From the NCBI RefSeq assembly GCF_905171765.1, contig NC_053389.1:404164645-404228644 (forward strand): DNA of 64,000 nt. The letters run 5' to 3'. A model generated the notes under the pieces. It saw only the letters and a program-made list of their open reading frames with translations, searched no databases and was not told where the DNA came from. Origin of the DNA: Bufo bufo (taxonomy: Eukaryota > Chordata > Amphibia > Anura > Bufonidae). The translations under genes were made by a program, and so were the position numbers. Below, one piece after another: positions 19,846-29,392 of the stretch; within the stretch, counting starts at the first letter, position 1, and each line of letters opens with the position of its first letter.

Positions 19846-20128
19846 TTGGGTCATTTTTATTTTTTTTATTTTTATTTTAATTCATTTCCCTATCCACATT
19901 TGTTTGCAGGGGATTTACCTACATGTTGCTGCCTTTTGCAGCCCTCTAGCTCTTTCCTGGGCTGTTTTACAGCCTTTTTAGTTCCCAAAAGTTCGGGTCC
20001 CCATTGACTTCAATGGGGTTCGGGTTCGGGACGAAGTTCGGTTCGGGTTCGGATCCCGAACCCGAACATTTCCGGGAAGTTCGGCCGAACTTCTCGAACC
20101 CGAACATCCAGGTGTTCGCTTAACTCTA

Positions 20129-20975
20129 GTCATTGATATTTCGGATGCGCTAACGTTATACTAGAGATGTAGCGCAGGTAATGTCGCTGCCTCCAGCAGC
20201 AAAAAAATTAGACTGCATGTCACTGATATTTAGGATTGGCAAAGGTTATATCGGAGATGTAGCAGCAAAAATATTTGACTGAATGTCACTGATGTTTTGG
20301 ATGCGCTAAAGTTATACTGGAGATGTAGCGCATGTAATGTTGACACCAACAGCGAAACAATTTGTCTGAATGTCACTGATATTTAGGATTGGCAAACGTT
20401 ATACTGGAGATGTAGTGCCGGTAATGTCACTACCACCAGCAGCGAAATAATTAGACTGAATGTCACTGATATTTAGGATGGACAAACGTTATACAGGAGA
20501 TGTAACACAGGTAATGTCACTGACGCCAGCAGCGAAAGAATTAGACTGAATGTCACTGATATTTCGGATGCGCTAACATTTTACTGGAGATGTAGCGCAG
20601 GTAATGTCGCTGCCACCAGCAGCAAAAAAATTTGACTGAATGTCACTGATATTTCGGATGTGCTTACGTTATACAGGAGATGTAACGCAGGTAATGTCGC
20701 TGCTACTATCAGCGAACAAATTACTCTGAATGTCACTGATATTTCGGATGCGGTAACGTTATACTGGAGATGTAGCACAGATAATGTCGCTGCCACCAGC
20801 AGCGAAATAATTAGACTGAATGTCACTGATATTTAGGATGGACAAACGTTATACAGGAGATGTAGCGCAGGTAATGTCGCTGTCACCAGCGGCGAGAAAA
20901 TGACACTGAATGTCATAGATATTTCGGATGTGCTAACATTACACTGGAGATGTAGCGCAGGTAATGTTGCCTCGG
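20129..20975. repeat. hAT-A 90-bp minisatellite, main part
   Basis: About nine units carry tgtcactgatatttcggatg, gctaacgttatactggagat and gtagcgcaggtaatgtcgct, with spacing of about 90 bp (for example 20459, 20549, 20639). The same units occur at 14620-14712, so hAT-P inserted within the array. The array lies 5' of the hAT-A coding region, in the same relative place as the 144-bp array of hAT-C. Confidence 0.9.
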
Positions 20976-21171
20976 TATTACAGCGGCCAAACAATTGCAC
21001 GCAATTTAGCGCAGGTTGCGCTAAAAATATATACTGCTGCCAGACACAACAATAGTCCTTAAAAGGACTTTTGGGTCTCTACAAAAGCATGCAATTTAGC
21101 GCAGGTTGCGCTAAAAATATATATTGCTGCCAGACACAACAATAGTCCTTAAAAGGACTTTTGGGTCTCTA
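20976..21171. repeat. Two-copy 91-bp repeat, hAT-A 5' region
   Basis: A block with gcaatttagcgcaggttgcg, ctgctgccagacacaac and agtccttaaaaggacttttg occurs twice (about 20998-21086 and 21089-21171). The cctaaaaagggctttttggg hairpin near 54215 in hAT-C is similar, which supports its place in a hAT 5' region. Confidence 0.8.
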
Positions 21172-21263
21172 AAGCCTCATGCAGACGTCCGTAGAACACG
21201 GTCTGTGAGATACCGGACTGGTATTTTAGGAGCGCATGTGTTCCACGGACATCTGCATGAGGC
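21172..21263. mobile_element. Small MITE with 3-bp TAA duplication
   Basis: The ends AGCCTCATGCAGACGTCCGT and its inverted copy bound a 90-bp palindromic element. The flanks read TAA on both sides, which fits a Harbinger-type target. It is inserted in the hAT-A 5' region. Confidence 0.75.
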
Positions 21264-21545
21264 TTAACACCAACCCTGCCTAAAAAAATTTAATAAAAAT
21301 CAATTGAATCAATTCCCTACACAATCTGTCCCTTTTACAGCACAGCTCTCCCTGACTAACACTAAGCCGAACCACGTATCATCGGGTGCTTTATAGCACC
21401 CAATGATGCGTTCCGGCCAGCCAATCACTGTGATGCCAGTAACCAACATGGATATGGCATTACAGTGAGTGGCAGTACCTTCCTGCACGTTTATTGGCTG
21501 CGTAGCAGCCAAAAAACGTGTGGGGAGGAGACTCGAGCATCGAGG
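21264..21545 (-). repeat. Probable 5' terminal region of hAT-A
   Basis: This contains ccagccaatcactgtgatg and an inverted cacgtttattggctgcgtag, which resemble the CAGCCAATCA region just inside the 5' end of hAT-P. An end-like ctcgagcatcgag lies at about 21530. A clear TIR is not recognised. Confidence 0.45.
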
Positions 21546-21870
21546 CAATAGGCAGGGGACTGCAAATTAGGTGGAAGTGAGACCCCTAGTGGCCATGACT
21601 TTACAGTTTTTTTTCTTTTCAGGTGGACGCAGGCATGTTTTGTTTTACATGAAATGATTTACAAATTGGTTAGTTACAGCATTCTCTAATAAATGAAATT
21701 ATGTGAAAATGCAGTGACTCTTTAAGCTATAGTCCAGTGACTATAGGAATATCAGTATGCAAGATGCTGTATTCCAAATGCAGCAATAAATGATTCACTA
21801 TGACGGATGTTGCAACCTCTGTTCTCCTTCTCTTTGGAATTCAGCTGTGCAAAACACCCATTCTGCTCCC
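21546..21870. other. Non-coding stretch, possible MITE remnant
   Basis: No gene is seen. The part from agacccctagtggccatgac to gcagtgactctttaag (about 21581-21726) looks like a decayed dispersed repeat, but its ends cannot be defined. Confidence 0.35.
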
Positions 21871-22096
21871 TTAGGCCTCATGCACACGGCCGTTGTTGTG
21901 GTCTGCATCCGAGCCGCATTTTTTGCGGCTCAGGTGCCCATTCACTCCGTTCTGTGGCCCCGCAAGAATAGACATTTCTACAATGGGCCTCCCGTTCCGT
22001 TCCGCAAATTGCGGAAGGCACATGGGCGGCTTCTGTTTTTTGCGCATCCCAGGTTTGGGGACCGCAAAAACGGAACGGTTGTGCATGAGGCCTAAC
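21871..22096. mobile_element. MITE with GGCCTCATGCACACG ends
   Basis: The ends TTAGGCCTCATGCACACGGC and its inverted copy enclose about 225 bp of nearly palindromic sequence built of CCGTTCCG/TTTTTGCG words. There is no coding capacity. The TIR resembles that of the smaller MITE at 21172. Confidence 0.8.
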
Positions 22097-22486
22097 ATAT
22101 AATTTTTTCTTCCTAAAAAAGTTTCTCAGATTCATCATAGTCATTTTAACAGTCCTGAAATGGAAAAGCAGAGGTTGATGTGAAATTAAGGGTGGGTTCA
22201 CATCAGCATCATGTATTCCGTTATGGCTTTCTGTTATAACATGGTTATAATGGAAAATAACGGAATCCATAAGACATAAGTCAAAACAGAAGCCTTTAAG
22301 AGGCATTTTGTTTTGATCCTTTTATAATACAAGTTTATGGGCAGCATAACGGATCGATTATGCAGGAGTCCAGTGCTGCATAATGGAAACCAGGACGGAT
22401 CCGTTATGCTGCCCATAGACTTGTATTATGATGGAATGCAAAACGGAAGCCTTTAAAAGGCATTACGTTTTGCTTTCCATCATAAT

Positions 22487-23903
22487 TAGTGTTGAGCGCG
22501 AATATTCGAATAGCGAAATTTTTTATCGAATATCGGCACTTTGCTAATTCGCGAATATTTCGAATATAGCGCTATATATTTATTATTTTGAATATTTTTT
22601 TTTTATTGTTACCCTAGTTTTTCAAAAGGCGGTTCTTTTAAGAGATGATTCCCTGCTCCCTGCCCGCTCAAGTCAGTGCCCGTTGCCGCCTCTATCTACT
22701 TCCTGTGCGCATGGAGCGTCCCCATCTACCATGGGAACGGCTCCATGCTAGAATGTACTGTCGGATTTGAGAATCAAGTTGCAATCGCAATGCGAATAAT
22801 ATAACTTGAATAAATCGCATAACGATTTTAACTTGTACCTGGTTTACAATGGTTGGCTTTCTTGAATTAGCGAAGATGGAGAATATTTCATTTTGACTAA
22901 TAAATATATTCGTCATCCTCGCTAATTGAATGTCATTTAGTAAACCAGGTCTAAGTTGAAATCCCAATGTGATTAATACAAGATATATTAATCGCATTGC
23001 GATTTTAACTTGTAGCTGCTGCTGGGTCTCTAATGGAAGGGGTCAGCTTGCTAGAATTAATGAAGTTAATGAATATGGAATCTAGCAGTGCTAATTTGTA
23101 ATCACAATGCGATAATATTTGCTATTATTATTAGCCGCATTGCGAATCCAACATTTATAATCAACTATTCTTAGATATAGTACTATATTCGTTTTGTGGA
23201 GCATTAAACATAGGGAGATAAATCGCCTTACTCGATAATGACGTAGTTGTCATTATTGCGTAATGCGATAATAACTTAAATTGAGGAAGATGTAGAATAC
23301 TTTGCTATCTTTGTTGATGTAGATTCTACATCAAACGAAGATAGCGAAGTATTCTACATCAAAGAAGATAGCGAAGTATTCTACATCAATGAAGATAGCG
23401 AAGTATTCTACATCAACGAAGATAGCGAAGTATTCTACATCAACGAAGATAGCGAAGTATTCTACATCAACGAAGATAGCGAAGTATTCTACATCAACGA
23501 AGATAGCGAAGTATTCTACATTGTAGAATACTTCGCTATCTTCGTTGATGTAGAATACTTCGCTATCTTCGTTGATGTAGAATAAAGAATACTTTGCTAT
23601 CTTGATTCTTTTATTAATATAAAGACATAGAATATAGCGCTATATTCGTGTTAAATCTAGATCTCCAAGATTAAAGAATAGGAAAGTTGCCTTATTATTA
23701 AGTTATAAGGCAATTAGAAGTTATAATTTATAACTTTTAATTCTAATCTTAAAAATCGCAATATGCGAATGATTAAATTGCATATTAATCGCAATAAATA
23801 CAAAAATGACGAATATTTGATTTCGACTAATATAAGACGAATATTCAAGTGAATATTCGCGAAATATCGCGAAATCTAATATGGCACCTCCCGCTCAACA
23901 CTA
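22487..23903. mobile_element. Nested TAGTGTTGAGCG element rich in CGAATATTCG
   Basis: The ends TAGTGTTGAGCG and CGCTCAACACTA are inverted. The flanks atcataat (22479-22486) and gtcataat (23904-23911) agree at 7 of 8 bases, a hAT-type duplication. Sequence just inside both ends is rich in cgaatattcg and cgaatatcg words. The middle holds a 27-bp array in both orientations. No ORF is credible. Confidence 0.88.
23284..23612. repeat. 27-bp tandem array with inverted halves
   Basis: The unit gaagatagcgaagtattctacatcaac repeats about eight times in direct order (23333-23520), given here only as a short unit description: gaagatagcg plus aagtattctacatcaac. It is preceded (23284-23325) and followed (23521-23606) by copies in inverted orientation. 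The whole could fold into a long hairpin. Units have no unique spacers. Confidence 0.9.
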
Positions 23904-24209
23904 GTCATAATAGAAGTCTATGCGAATCATAAAAGATCTGTCTGGTTCATGTTATGCAAAATGGACAAAAAAGTCCTGTTGACAGGACTTTTTCCGTCTT
24001 GCATAAAGGGAACCAGACGGATCCGTTATGATTCCCGTAGACTTCTATTATGACAGATGAAAACGGAATGCCTCTTAAAGGCCTCCGTTTTGACTTCCTT
24101 CGTATGGATTCCGTTATTTTCCGTTAAAACCATGTTATAATGGAAAGCCATAATGGATTGCATAACGCTGATGTGAACCCACGTTTACTTTACCCAGCAC
24201 AAGGACATT

Positions 24210-24609
24210 TAAGGCTAGTTTCACACTAGCGGCAGGGGAGTCCGGCAGGCTGTTCCGGCAGGTGAACAGCCTGTCGGATCCGTCCTGCAACTAGTTCACG
24301 TGTGCCCCCGGACTGCTGCTCCATCCCCATTGACTATAATAGTGGTGGGGCGGAGTTACGGCGGCAGCACGGCAGTGCACGGCGAGAGGCAGCCGGACTA
24401 AAAGTACTGCATGTTGTACTTTTAGTCTGGCTGTCTCTCGCCTGTGCACTGCCGTGCTGCCGCCGTAACTCCGCCTCCATTATAGTTAATGGGGATGGAG
24501 CAGCAGTCCGGGGACACATGTGAACTAGCTGCAGGATGGATCCAACAGGCTGTTCACCAGCTGCAACAGCCTGCCGGACTCCCCTGCCGCTAATGTGAAA
24601 GTACCCTAA
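24210..24609. mobile_element. Long palindromic MITE (TAGTTTCACACTAGCGGCAG ends)
   Basis: The two halves are inverted copies over nearly the full 400 bp, with the axis near 24411 (tactgcatgttgtac). The ends share TTTCACA(C/T)TAGCGGCAGGGG. It has no coding capacity; apparent ORFs follow from the palindrome. Confidence 0.88.
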
Positions 24610-24868
24610 GACAAATTTTTCATTGTATCCCCTTCCCAGAAAATCAAATACACCAAGACGCCATTCCTGCATCCTGTATGTACATATGTGTTGGAGAATG
24701 TATGTTTGCACAAGCTGTGCCTGCATGACCACCAGCTGGTTGATAGCTACAGTTGATAACAACCGTTAGGAACTAACAGCAATACGTTCTGTAGTGCAGT
24801 CAAGGCTGATCTCAGAGCTGACAAAAAAGTCTCCCTATAAAACAAAATTAATAATATACCTGTATATA
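24610..24868. other. Non-coding stretch, nothing recognised
   Basis: No ORF, repeat or RNA signature is evident in this 259-bp spacer between a MITE and a mariner-type element. Confidence 0.5.
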
Positions 24869-25901
24869 CACTCACCTAAAGAATTATTAGGAACACCATA
24901 CTAATACGGTGTTGGACACCCTTTTGCCTTCAGAACTGCCTTAATTCTACGTGGCATTGATTCAACAAGGTGCTGATAGCATTCTTTAGAAATGTTGGCC
25001 CATATTGATAGGATAGCATCTTGCAGTTGATGGAGATTTGAGGGATGCACATCCAGAGCACAAAGCTCCCGTTCCACCACATCCCAAAGATGCTATATTG
25101 GGTTGAGATCTGGTGACTGTGGGGGCCATTTTAGTACAGTGAACTCATTGTCATGTTCAAGAAACCAATTTGAAATGATTCGAGCTTTGTGACATGGTGC
25201 ATTATCCTGCTGGAAGTAGCCATCAGAGGATGGATACATGTTCTCATTCTGTTTACGCCAAATTCGACTCTACCAGAAATCGAGACTCATCAGACCAGGC
25301 AACATTTTTCCAGTCTTCAACAGTCCAATTTTGGTGAGCTCGTGCAAATTGTAGCCTCTTTTTTCTATTTGTAGTGGAGATGAGTGGTACCCAATGGGGT
25401 CTTCTGCTGTTGTAGCCCATCCGCCTCAAGGTTGTGCGTGTTGTGGCTTCACAAATGCTTTGCTGCATACCTCGGTTGTAACGAGTGGTTATTTCAGTCA
25501 ACGTTGCTCTTCTATCAGCTTGAATCAGTCGGCCCATTCTCCTCTGACCTCTAGCATCCACAAGGCATTTTTGCCCACAGGACTGCCGCATACTGGATGT
25601 TTTTCCCTTTTCACACTATTCTTTGTAAACCCTAGAAATGGTTGTGCGTGAAAATCCCAGTAACTGAGCAGATTGTGAAATACTCAGACCGACCCGTCTG
25701 GAACAAACAACCATGCCACGCTCAAAATTGGTTAAATCACCTTTCTTTCCCACTCTGACATTCAGTTTGGAGTTCAGGAGATTGTCTTGACCTGGACCAC
25801 ACCCCTAAATGCATTGAAGCAACTGCCATGTGATTGGTTGACTAGATAATTGCATTAATGAGAAATGGAACAGGTGTTCCTAATAATTCTTTAGGTGAGT
25901 G
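24869..25901 (-). mobile_element. DD36E Tc1/mariner copy 1 with internal deletion
   Basis: The ends CACTCACCTAAAGAATTATT and the inverted copy are flanked by TA. The length of 1033 bp is 177 bp short of copy 2 (30973-32182). The missing part lies where copy 2 has two copies of catgta(t/c)ccatc, and one such word remains at the junction near 25228. Confidence 0.92.
24915..25770 (-). pseudogene. DD36E transposase, internally deleted
   Basis: The minus strand has the N-terminal helix-turn-helix region (25770 to about 25550), the first catalytic region AWSDESRF near 25290 and, after the deletion, the QDNAPCHKAR and PDLNPI-type region and the C-terminus SMPRRIKAV. The deletion removes about 58 residues between the first and second catalytic Asp, including the GGNVMVWG segment. 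Extra stops and frame changes exist. It is non-functional. Confidence 0.85.
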
Positions 25902-25915
25902 TATATGTGTGTGTG

Positions 25916-25984
<69 letters not shown>
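25902..25984. repeat. TA/TG/CA compound microsatellite
   Basis: The run passes from (TG)n to (TA)n with single interruptions and then to (CA)n. It abuts the right end of the mariner-type element. Confidence 0.93.
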
Positions 25985-25986
<2 letters not shown>

Positions 25987-26229
25987 ATCAGATATGTAAT
26001 ATTACATTGAAGTTAAAAAAATGTTTAGAAATCTCTCCTGAGACCAAAAATGGTGGAATTAATAAAAATGTACAATTAATTAATAGATAGAACAATGCAA
26101 AACAGTAAAAACACAGACAGGTATGGCTTTCTATTATTAAATATTGACCTTAAAAATTTATTATACTAATGAAGCAATGAAAATAACATGGCGGATTTAC
26201 TTTTTCACATTCATATAACTAAATTATAT
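25985..26229. other. Non-coding AT-rich stretch, nothing recognised
   Basis: No credible gene or repeat boundary is visible. Confidence 0.5.
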
Positions 26230-26386
26230 ATAAAGAAACAAAAGAGTTTAGTGGCAGCACCGTCAATGGAAAAAATGCGGGTGCAGCTGGCCCAGTGTGG
26301 ATATAAGCCAATCCAGATAGATAAAAGTAACAAAAAGGGCAGCACTCCAAAAAGTAAAAGAAGAAAAAATCTTTAATTACCCATAT

Positions 26387-26434
26387 GGGACAAGCGACGT
26401 TTCGGCTCAATGCGTGAGCCTTTCTCAAGCAATG
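26387..26434 (-). ncRNA. Hairpin with hammerhead-like core in Penelope 3' region
   Basis: On the minus strand the order is ttGAGAAAGGCTC, a loop, then GAGCCGAAACGTC. A stem of five to six pairs (AGGCTC with GAGCCG) is followed by GAAAC. Penelope-like elements are known to carry hammerhead ribozymes with CUGAUGA, stem II and GAAA in that order. Here GAGAAA stands where GAUGAA would be expected, so the core looks mutated. The call of a ribozyme relic is an inference. Confidence 0.35.
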
Positions 26435-26460
26435 TGTACAGACAAAATACTGAGTATATA

Positions 26461-28023
26461 CACTGCGTGCAGAATTATTAGGCAAATGAGTATTTTGACC
26501 ACATCATCCTCTTTATGCATGTTGTCTTACTCCAAGCTGTATAGGCTCGAAAGCCTACTACCAATTAAGCATATTAGGTGATGTGCATCTCTGTAATGAG
26601 AAGGGGTGTGGTCTAATGACATCAACACCCTATATTAGGTGTGCATAATTATTAGGCAACTTCCTTTCCTTTGGCAAAATGGGTCAAAAGAAGGACTTGA
26701 CAGGCTCAGAAAAGTCAAAAATAGTGAGATATCTTGCAGAGAGATGCAGCACTCTTAAAATTGCAAAGCTTCTGAAGCGTGATCATCGAACAATCAAGCG
26801 TTTCATTCAAAATAGTCAACAGGGTCGCAAGAAGCGTGTGGAAAAACCAAGGCGCAAAATAACTGCCCATGAACTGAGAAAAGTCAAGCGTGCAGCTGCC
26901 AAGATGCCACTTGCCACCAGTTTGGCCATATTTCAGAGCTGCAACATCACTGAAGTGCCCAAAAGCACAAGGTGTGCAATACTCAGAGACATGGCCAAGG
27001 TAAGAAAGGCTGAAAGACGACCACCACTGAACAAGACACACAAGCTGAAACGTCAAGACTGGGCCAAGAAATATCTCAAGACTGATTTTTCTAAGGTTTT
27101 ATGGACTGATGAAATGAGAGTGAGTCTTGATGGGCCAGATGGATGGGCCCGTGGCTGGATTGGTAAAGGGCAGAGAGCTCCAGTCCGACTCAGACGCCAG
27201 CAAGGTGGAGGTGGAGTACTGGTTTGGGCTGGTATCATCAAAGATGAGCTTGTGGGGCCTTTTCGGGTTGAGAATGGAGTCAAGCTCAACTCCCAGTCCT
27301 ACTGCCAGTTTCTGGAAGACACCTTCTTCAAGCAGTGGTACAGGAAGAAGTCTGCATCCTTCAAGAAAAACATGATTTTCATGCAGGACAATGCTCCATC
27401 ACACGCGTCCAAGTACTCCACAGCGTGGCTGGCAAGAAAGGGTATAAAAGAAGAAAATCTAATGACATGGCCTCCTTGTTCACCTGATCTGAACCCCATT
27501 GAGAACCTGTGGTCCATCATCAAATGTGAGATTTACAAGGAGGGAAAACAGTACACCTCTCTGAACAGTGTCTGGGAGGCTGTGGTTGCTGCTGCACGCA
27601 ATGTTGATGGTGAACAGATAAAAACACTGACAGAATCCATGGATGGCAGGCTTTTGAGTGTCCTTGCAAAGAAAGGTGGCTATATTGGTCACTGATTTGT
27701 TTTTGTTTTGTTTTTGAATGTCAGAAATGTATATTTGTGAATGTTGAGATGTTATATTGGTTTCACTGGTAAAAATAAATAATTGAAATGGGTATATATT
27801 TGTTTTTTGTTAAGTTGCCTAATAATTATGCACAGTAATAGTCACCTGCACACACAGATATCCCCCTAAAATAGCTAAAACTAAAAACAAACTAAAAACT
27901 ACTTCCAAAAATATTCAGCTTTGATATTAATGAGTTTTTTGGGTTCATTGAGAACATGGTTGTTGTTCAATAATAAAATTAATCCTCAAAAATACAACTT
28001 GCCTAATAATTCTGCACTCCCTG
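26461..28023 (+). mobile_element. DD37E Tc1/mariner transposon, complete
   Basis: The ends share GTGCAGAATTATTAGGCAA in inverted orientation, starting CACTGC at the left and CAGGGA at the right, with TA on both sides. The length is 1563 bp. The transposase is intact. It interrupts the 3' region of the Penelope-like element. Confidence 0.95.
26679..27695 (+). CDS. DD37E Tc1/mariner transposase, intact
   Basis: The protein of 338 residues starts MGQKKDLTGSEKSKI, has two helix-turn-helix segments (about residues 10-110, e.g. IAKLLKRDHRTIKRFI) and a basic linker (GRKKRVEKPRRK). The catalytic motifs are WTDEMRVSLDG near residue 145, MQDNAPSH near 236 and [11 protein letters not shown] near 268. 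There are 37 residues between the second D and the E by direct count, compared with 34 in classical Tc1. This spacing is that of the DD37E (TRT) family reported in animals. It ends GGYIGH. The start is supported by the family pattern of a short N-terminal lead and by no upstream in-frame extension. No lesion is seen, so it may be active. Confidence 0.94.
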   Translation: MGQKKDLTGSEKSKIVRYLAERCSTLKIAKLLKRDHRTIKRFIQNSQQGRKKRVEKPRRKITAHELRKVKRAAAKMPLATSLAIFQSCNITEVPKSTRCAILRDMAKVRKAERRPPLNKTHKLKRQDWAKKYLKTDFSKVLWTDEMRVSLDGPDGWARGWIGKGQRAPVRLRRQQGGGGVLVWAGIIKDELVGPFRVENGVKLNSQSYCQFLEDTFFKQWYRKKSASFKKNMIFMQDNAPSHASKYSTAWLARKGIKEENLMTWPPCSPDLNPIENLWSIIKCEIYKEGKQYTSLNSVWEAVVAAARNVDGEQIKTLTESMDGRLLSVLAKKGGYIGH

Positions 28024-29143
28024 TATACCAGTAGGAGTGAATACAATCAATGTGCACTACAGGTGCGCTCAATTCACAACAAATAAGTTAATCAAATACA
28101 AAATACAGTGCATGTATCAAGTTTACAATAAATCTCATGGTGAAAGTCAGTGCATAATAATATAGTGAATGATCGATTAAAAAAATAAGTATATTGTTCA
28201 GTAAAATATACAGATACATATAGATACTTCATAATTATCAATCATAAAGTAAATGGTGTCAGCTGTGTATGCTGATAAAGTGCTAAGTGCTTACTGCGTA
28301 GGTCAGGCAGACGGAGGGTGAAGGAGGATGTAGAGCATAGACGGCTGTCATGGTTCATGCGGTTCGGCGTGCCTGTAACGTGACTGCGCATGTCACAATG
28401 ACGTATGTGGCGTACTTCCGGGTTACGATGTGCTTGTGATACCGCAACTGCGTATTGGCCTTCTGATGTCTCTTGCGCCATCTTAGATCAGGGCATCCTG
28501 CCTATATTGCCAGGGACTTCTGTTAGTGGCAGCCGATGTATAACAAAGTCAGGTAAGAGCACATGTTAGTGCTCCTATGGCCTATACTAGTGGTTGGGGG
28601 GGTTCAGATATGGGACACACAACATCAAAGCTGCAGCCCACATCCGTGGTCCCAGATCAGTTGCGCACCAACACGTTAGTGTGGGGTCACACTGCATCTG
28701 TGATCAATGCCCACCCATCACCACCTCATAGGGAGGGATCTCCTCATATATACCTGCTATGTAAACAACAGACTGTACATAGAAGCACCAAAAGCATCTA
28801 AAAGCAAAAAAATGTACTGACAGAAAGAGACTATACTTATATGGGCATGCCGTCCACAATTACAGCCTCATATCTCCTCACTTCATGCTCCGTGGCCCAC
28901 CTGCCGCAGAATAAGGGAAGAAAAGAAAAAGAACAAAGAAAATAAGTATATTGTATATAAGAATAAATATAGAATAATAAAGAACATATTTTTTTGTCTT
29001 GTACAGAAAATCTCACAATATACATAAATGCGATCAACACCATAATGTACAGCCTGGAGGCAAACCGCAAACCTAACCCACCCCAATTTTATAGTCCACA
29101 TTTAGACCATAAGGTTTGAGGGAATTAAGGGTGTGAATCCACC
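28024..29143 (-). other. Penelope 3' untranslated region
   Basis: No long ORF is present. The sequence continues from the GIY-YIG fragment toward the 3' end and holds a CpG-containing stretch (about 28290-28480, with ttccgggttacgatg) that is unlike the AT-rich surroundings. Its assignment to the Penelope element rests on position and orientation. Confidence 0.5.
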
Positions 29144-29392
29144 TCAACTCCCGTATGTTAAGAAGATTAGCCCTGTTGCCACCTCTTCTGGGCATAGGTA
29201 TAAAATCGATAATACAGTGTGTCTTTCAGTGTGTTTGAGGTCCGTAAAGTGTTTAGACACTGGCAAGTCAAGCCGTTTTTTTCTTATGCTTAGACGATGA
29301 TTATTAAGCCATGACTTGAAGTCAGTGGTAGTTTCGCCTACGTAAATTAAATTGCATGGACATGTGAGTGCGTATATATATATATACACACA
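29144..29392 (-). pseudogene. Penelope GIY-YIG endonuclease, C-terminal fragment
   Basis: The minus strand reads ALTCPCNLIYVGETTTDFKS, NNHRLSIRKKRLDLPVSKHF and H..RHTVL, the usual order of CPC, the IYVG core, the H.SIR segment and PVAxHF in Penelope endonucleases. The Arg expected before the NEH-like NNH is Trp (SWLNNH), which could come from a CGG to TGG change and would damage the active site. The fragment is cut at 29392 by a Tc1 insertion. Confidence 0.8.

Larger units (their letters stand above)
14713..20128 (+). mobile_element. hAT-P: plus-strand hAT with two internal tandem arrays, transposase decayed
   Basis: The left end TAGGGATGAGCGAAC and the reverse complement of the right end TAGAGTTAAGCGAAC form the TIR. 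The flanks gtcactga (14705-14712) and gtcattga (20129-20136) are an 8-bp duplication with one mismatch. Dense GAACCCGAAC/TTCGGGTTCG motifs lie just inside both ends (14722-14825 and 19989-20105) and resemble subterminal transposase-binding repeats of hAT elements. The 5416-bp element holds a 78-bp array, a broken transposase and a 141-bp array. Confidence 0.93.
401..21545 (-). mobile_element. hAT-A: decayed minus-strand BED-type hAT, broken into pieces by later insertions
   Basis: Transposase fragments in consistent order on the minus strand (N-terminus near 14.5 kb, C-terminus near 0.4 kb) show that this was one element. Its parts are now 401-1003, 6282-6348, 12570-14712, 20129-21171 and 21264 to about 21545. 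The gaps hold element B (1004-6281), two nested CR1 LINEs (6349-12569), hAT-P (14713-20128) and a small MITE (21172-21263). The protein segments join without overlap when the insertions are removed. The left end is lost where the 1-400 element begins. The right limit is approximate: the stretch to 21545 has the CAGCCAAT and palindromic gctcgag features seen near hAT ends, but no clean TIR. Confidence 0.75.
22192..24182. mobile_element. MITE with GTGGGTTCACATCAGC ends, split by another MITE
   Basis: The left end at 22192 and the inverted right end at 24182 share GTGGGTTCACATCAGC. The inner sequence is palindromic, with paired gcctttaaaaggc and aacggatccgttatg words on both sides. A different TIR element (22487-23903) sits near its middle. 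It has no coding capacity. Confidence 0.85.
26230..29392 (-). mobile_element. Penelope-like retroelement, 3' part, split by a DD37E transposon
   Basis: The minus strand encodes the end of a GIY-YIG endonuclease at 29144-29390 and is followed by about 1.3 kb of 3' non-coding sequence (28024-29143 and 26230-26460). Near the 3' end is a hairpin with GAGCCGAAACG. The reverse transcriptase part should lie to the right of 29392, but a Tc1 starts there and no RT sequence reappears after it, so the element is 5' truncated or was cut there. The DD37E element (26461-28023) interrupts the 3' region. Confidence 0.75.

Noticed and set aside
21790..22306. Several ORFs over 70 codons in both strands
   Set aside because: They lie in the GGCCTCATGCACACG MITE, are open on both strands and carry no family motif.
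23284..23612. CRISPR-like array of 27-bp repeats
   Set aside because: There are no unique spacers, units run in both orientations, and the DNA is eukaryotic and lies in a MITE.
24302..24762. ORFs on both strands in the palindromic MITE
   Set aside because: Open frames mirror each other because of the palindrome; there is no coding signal.
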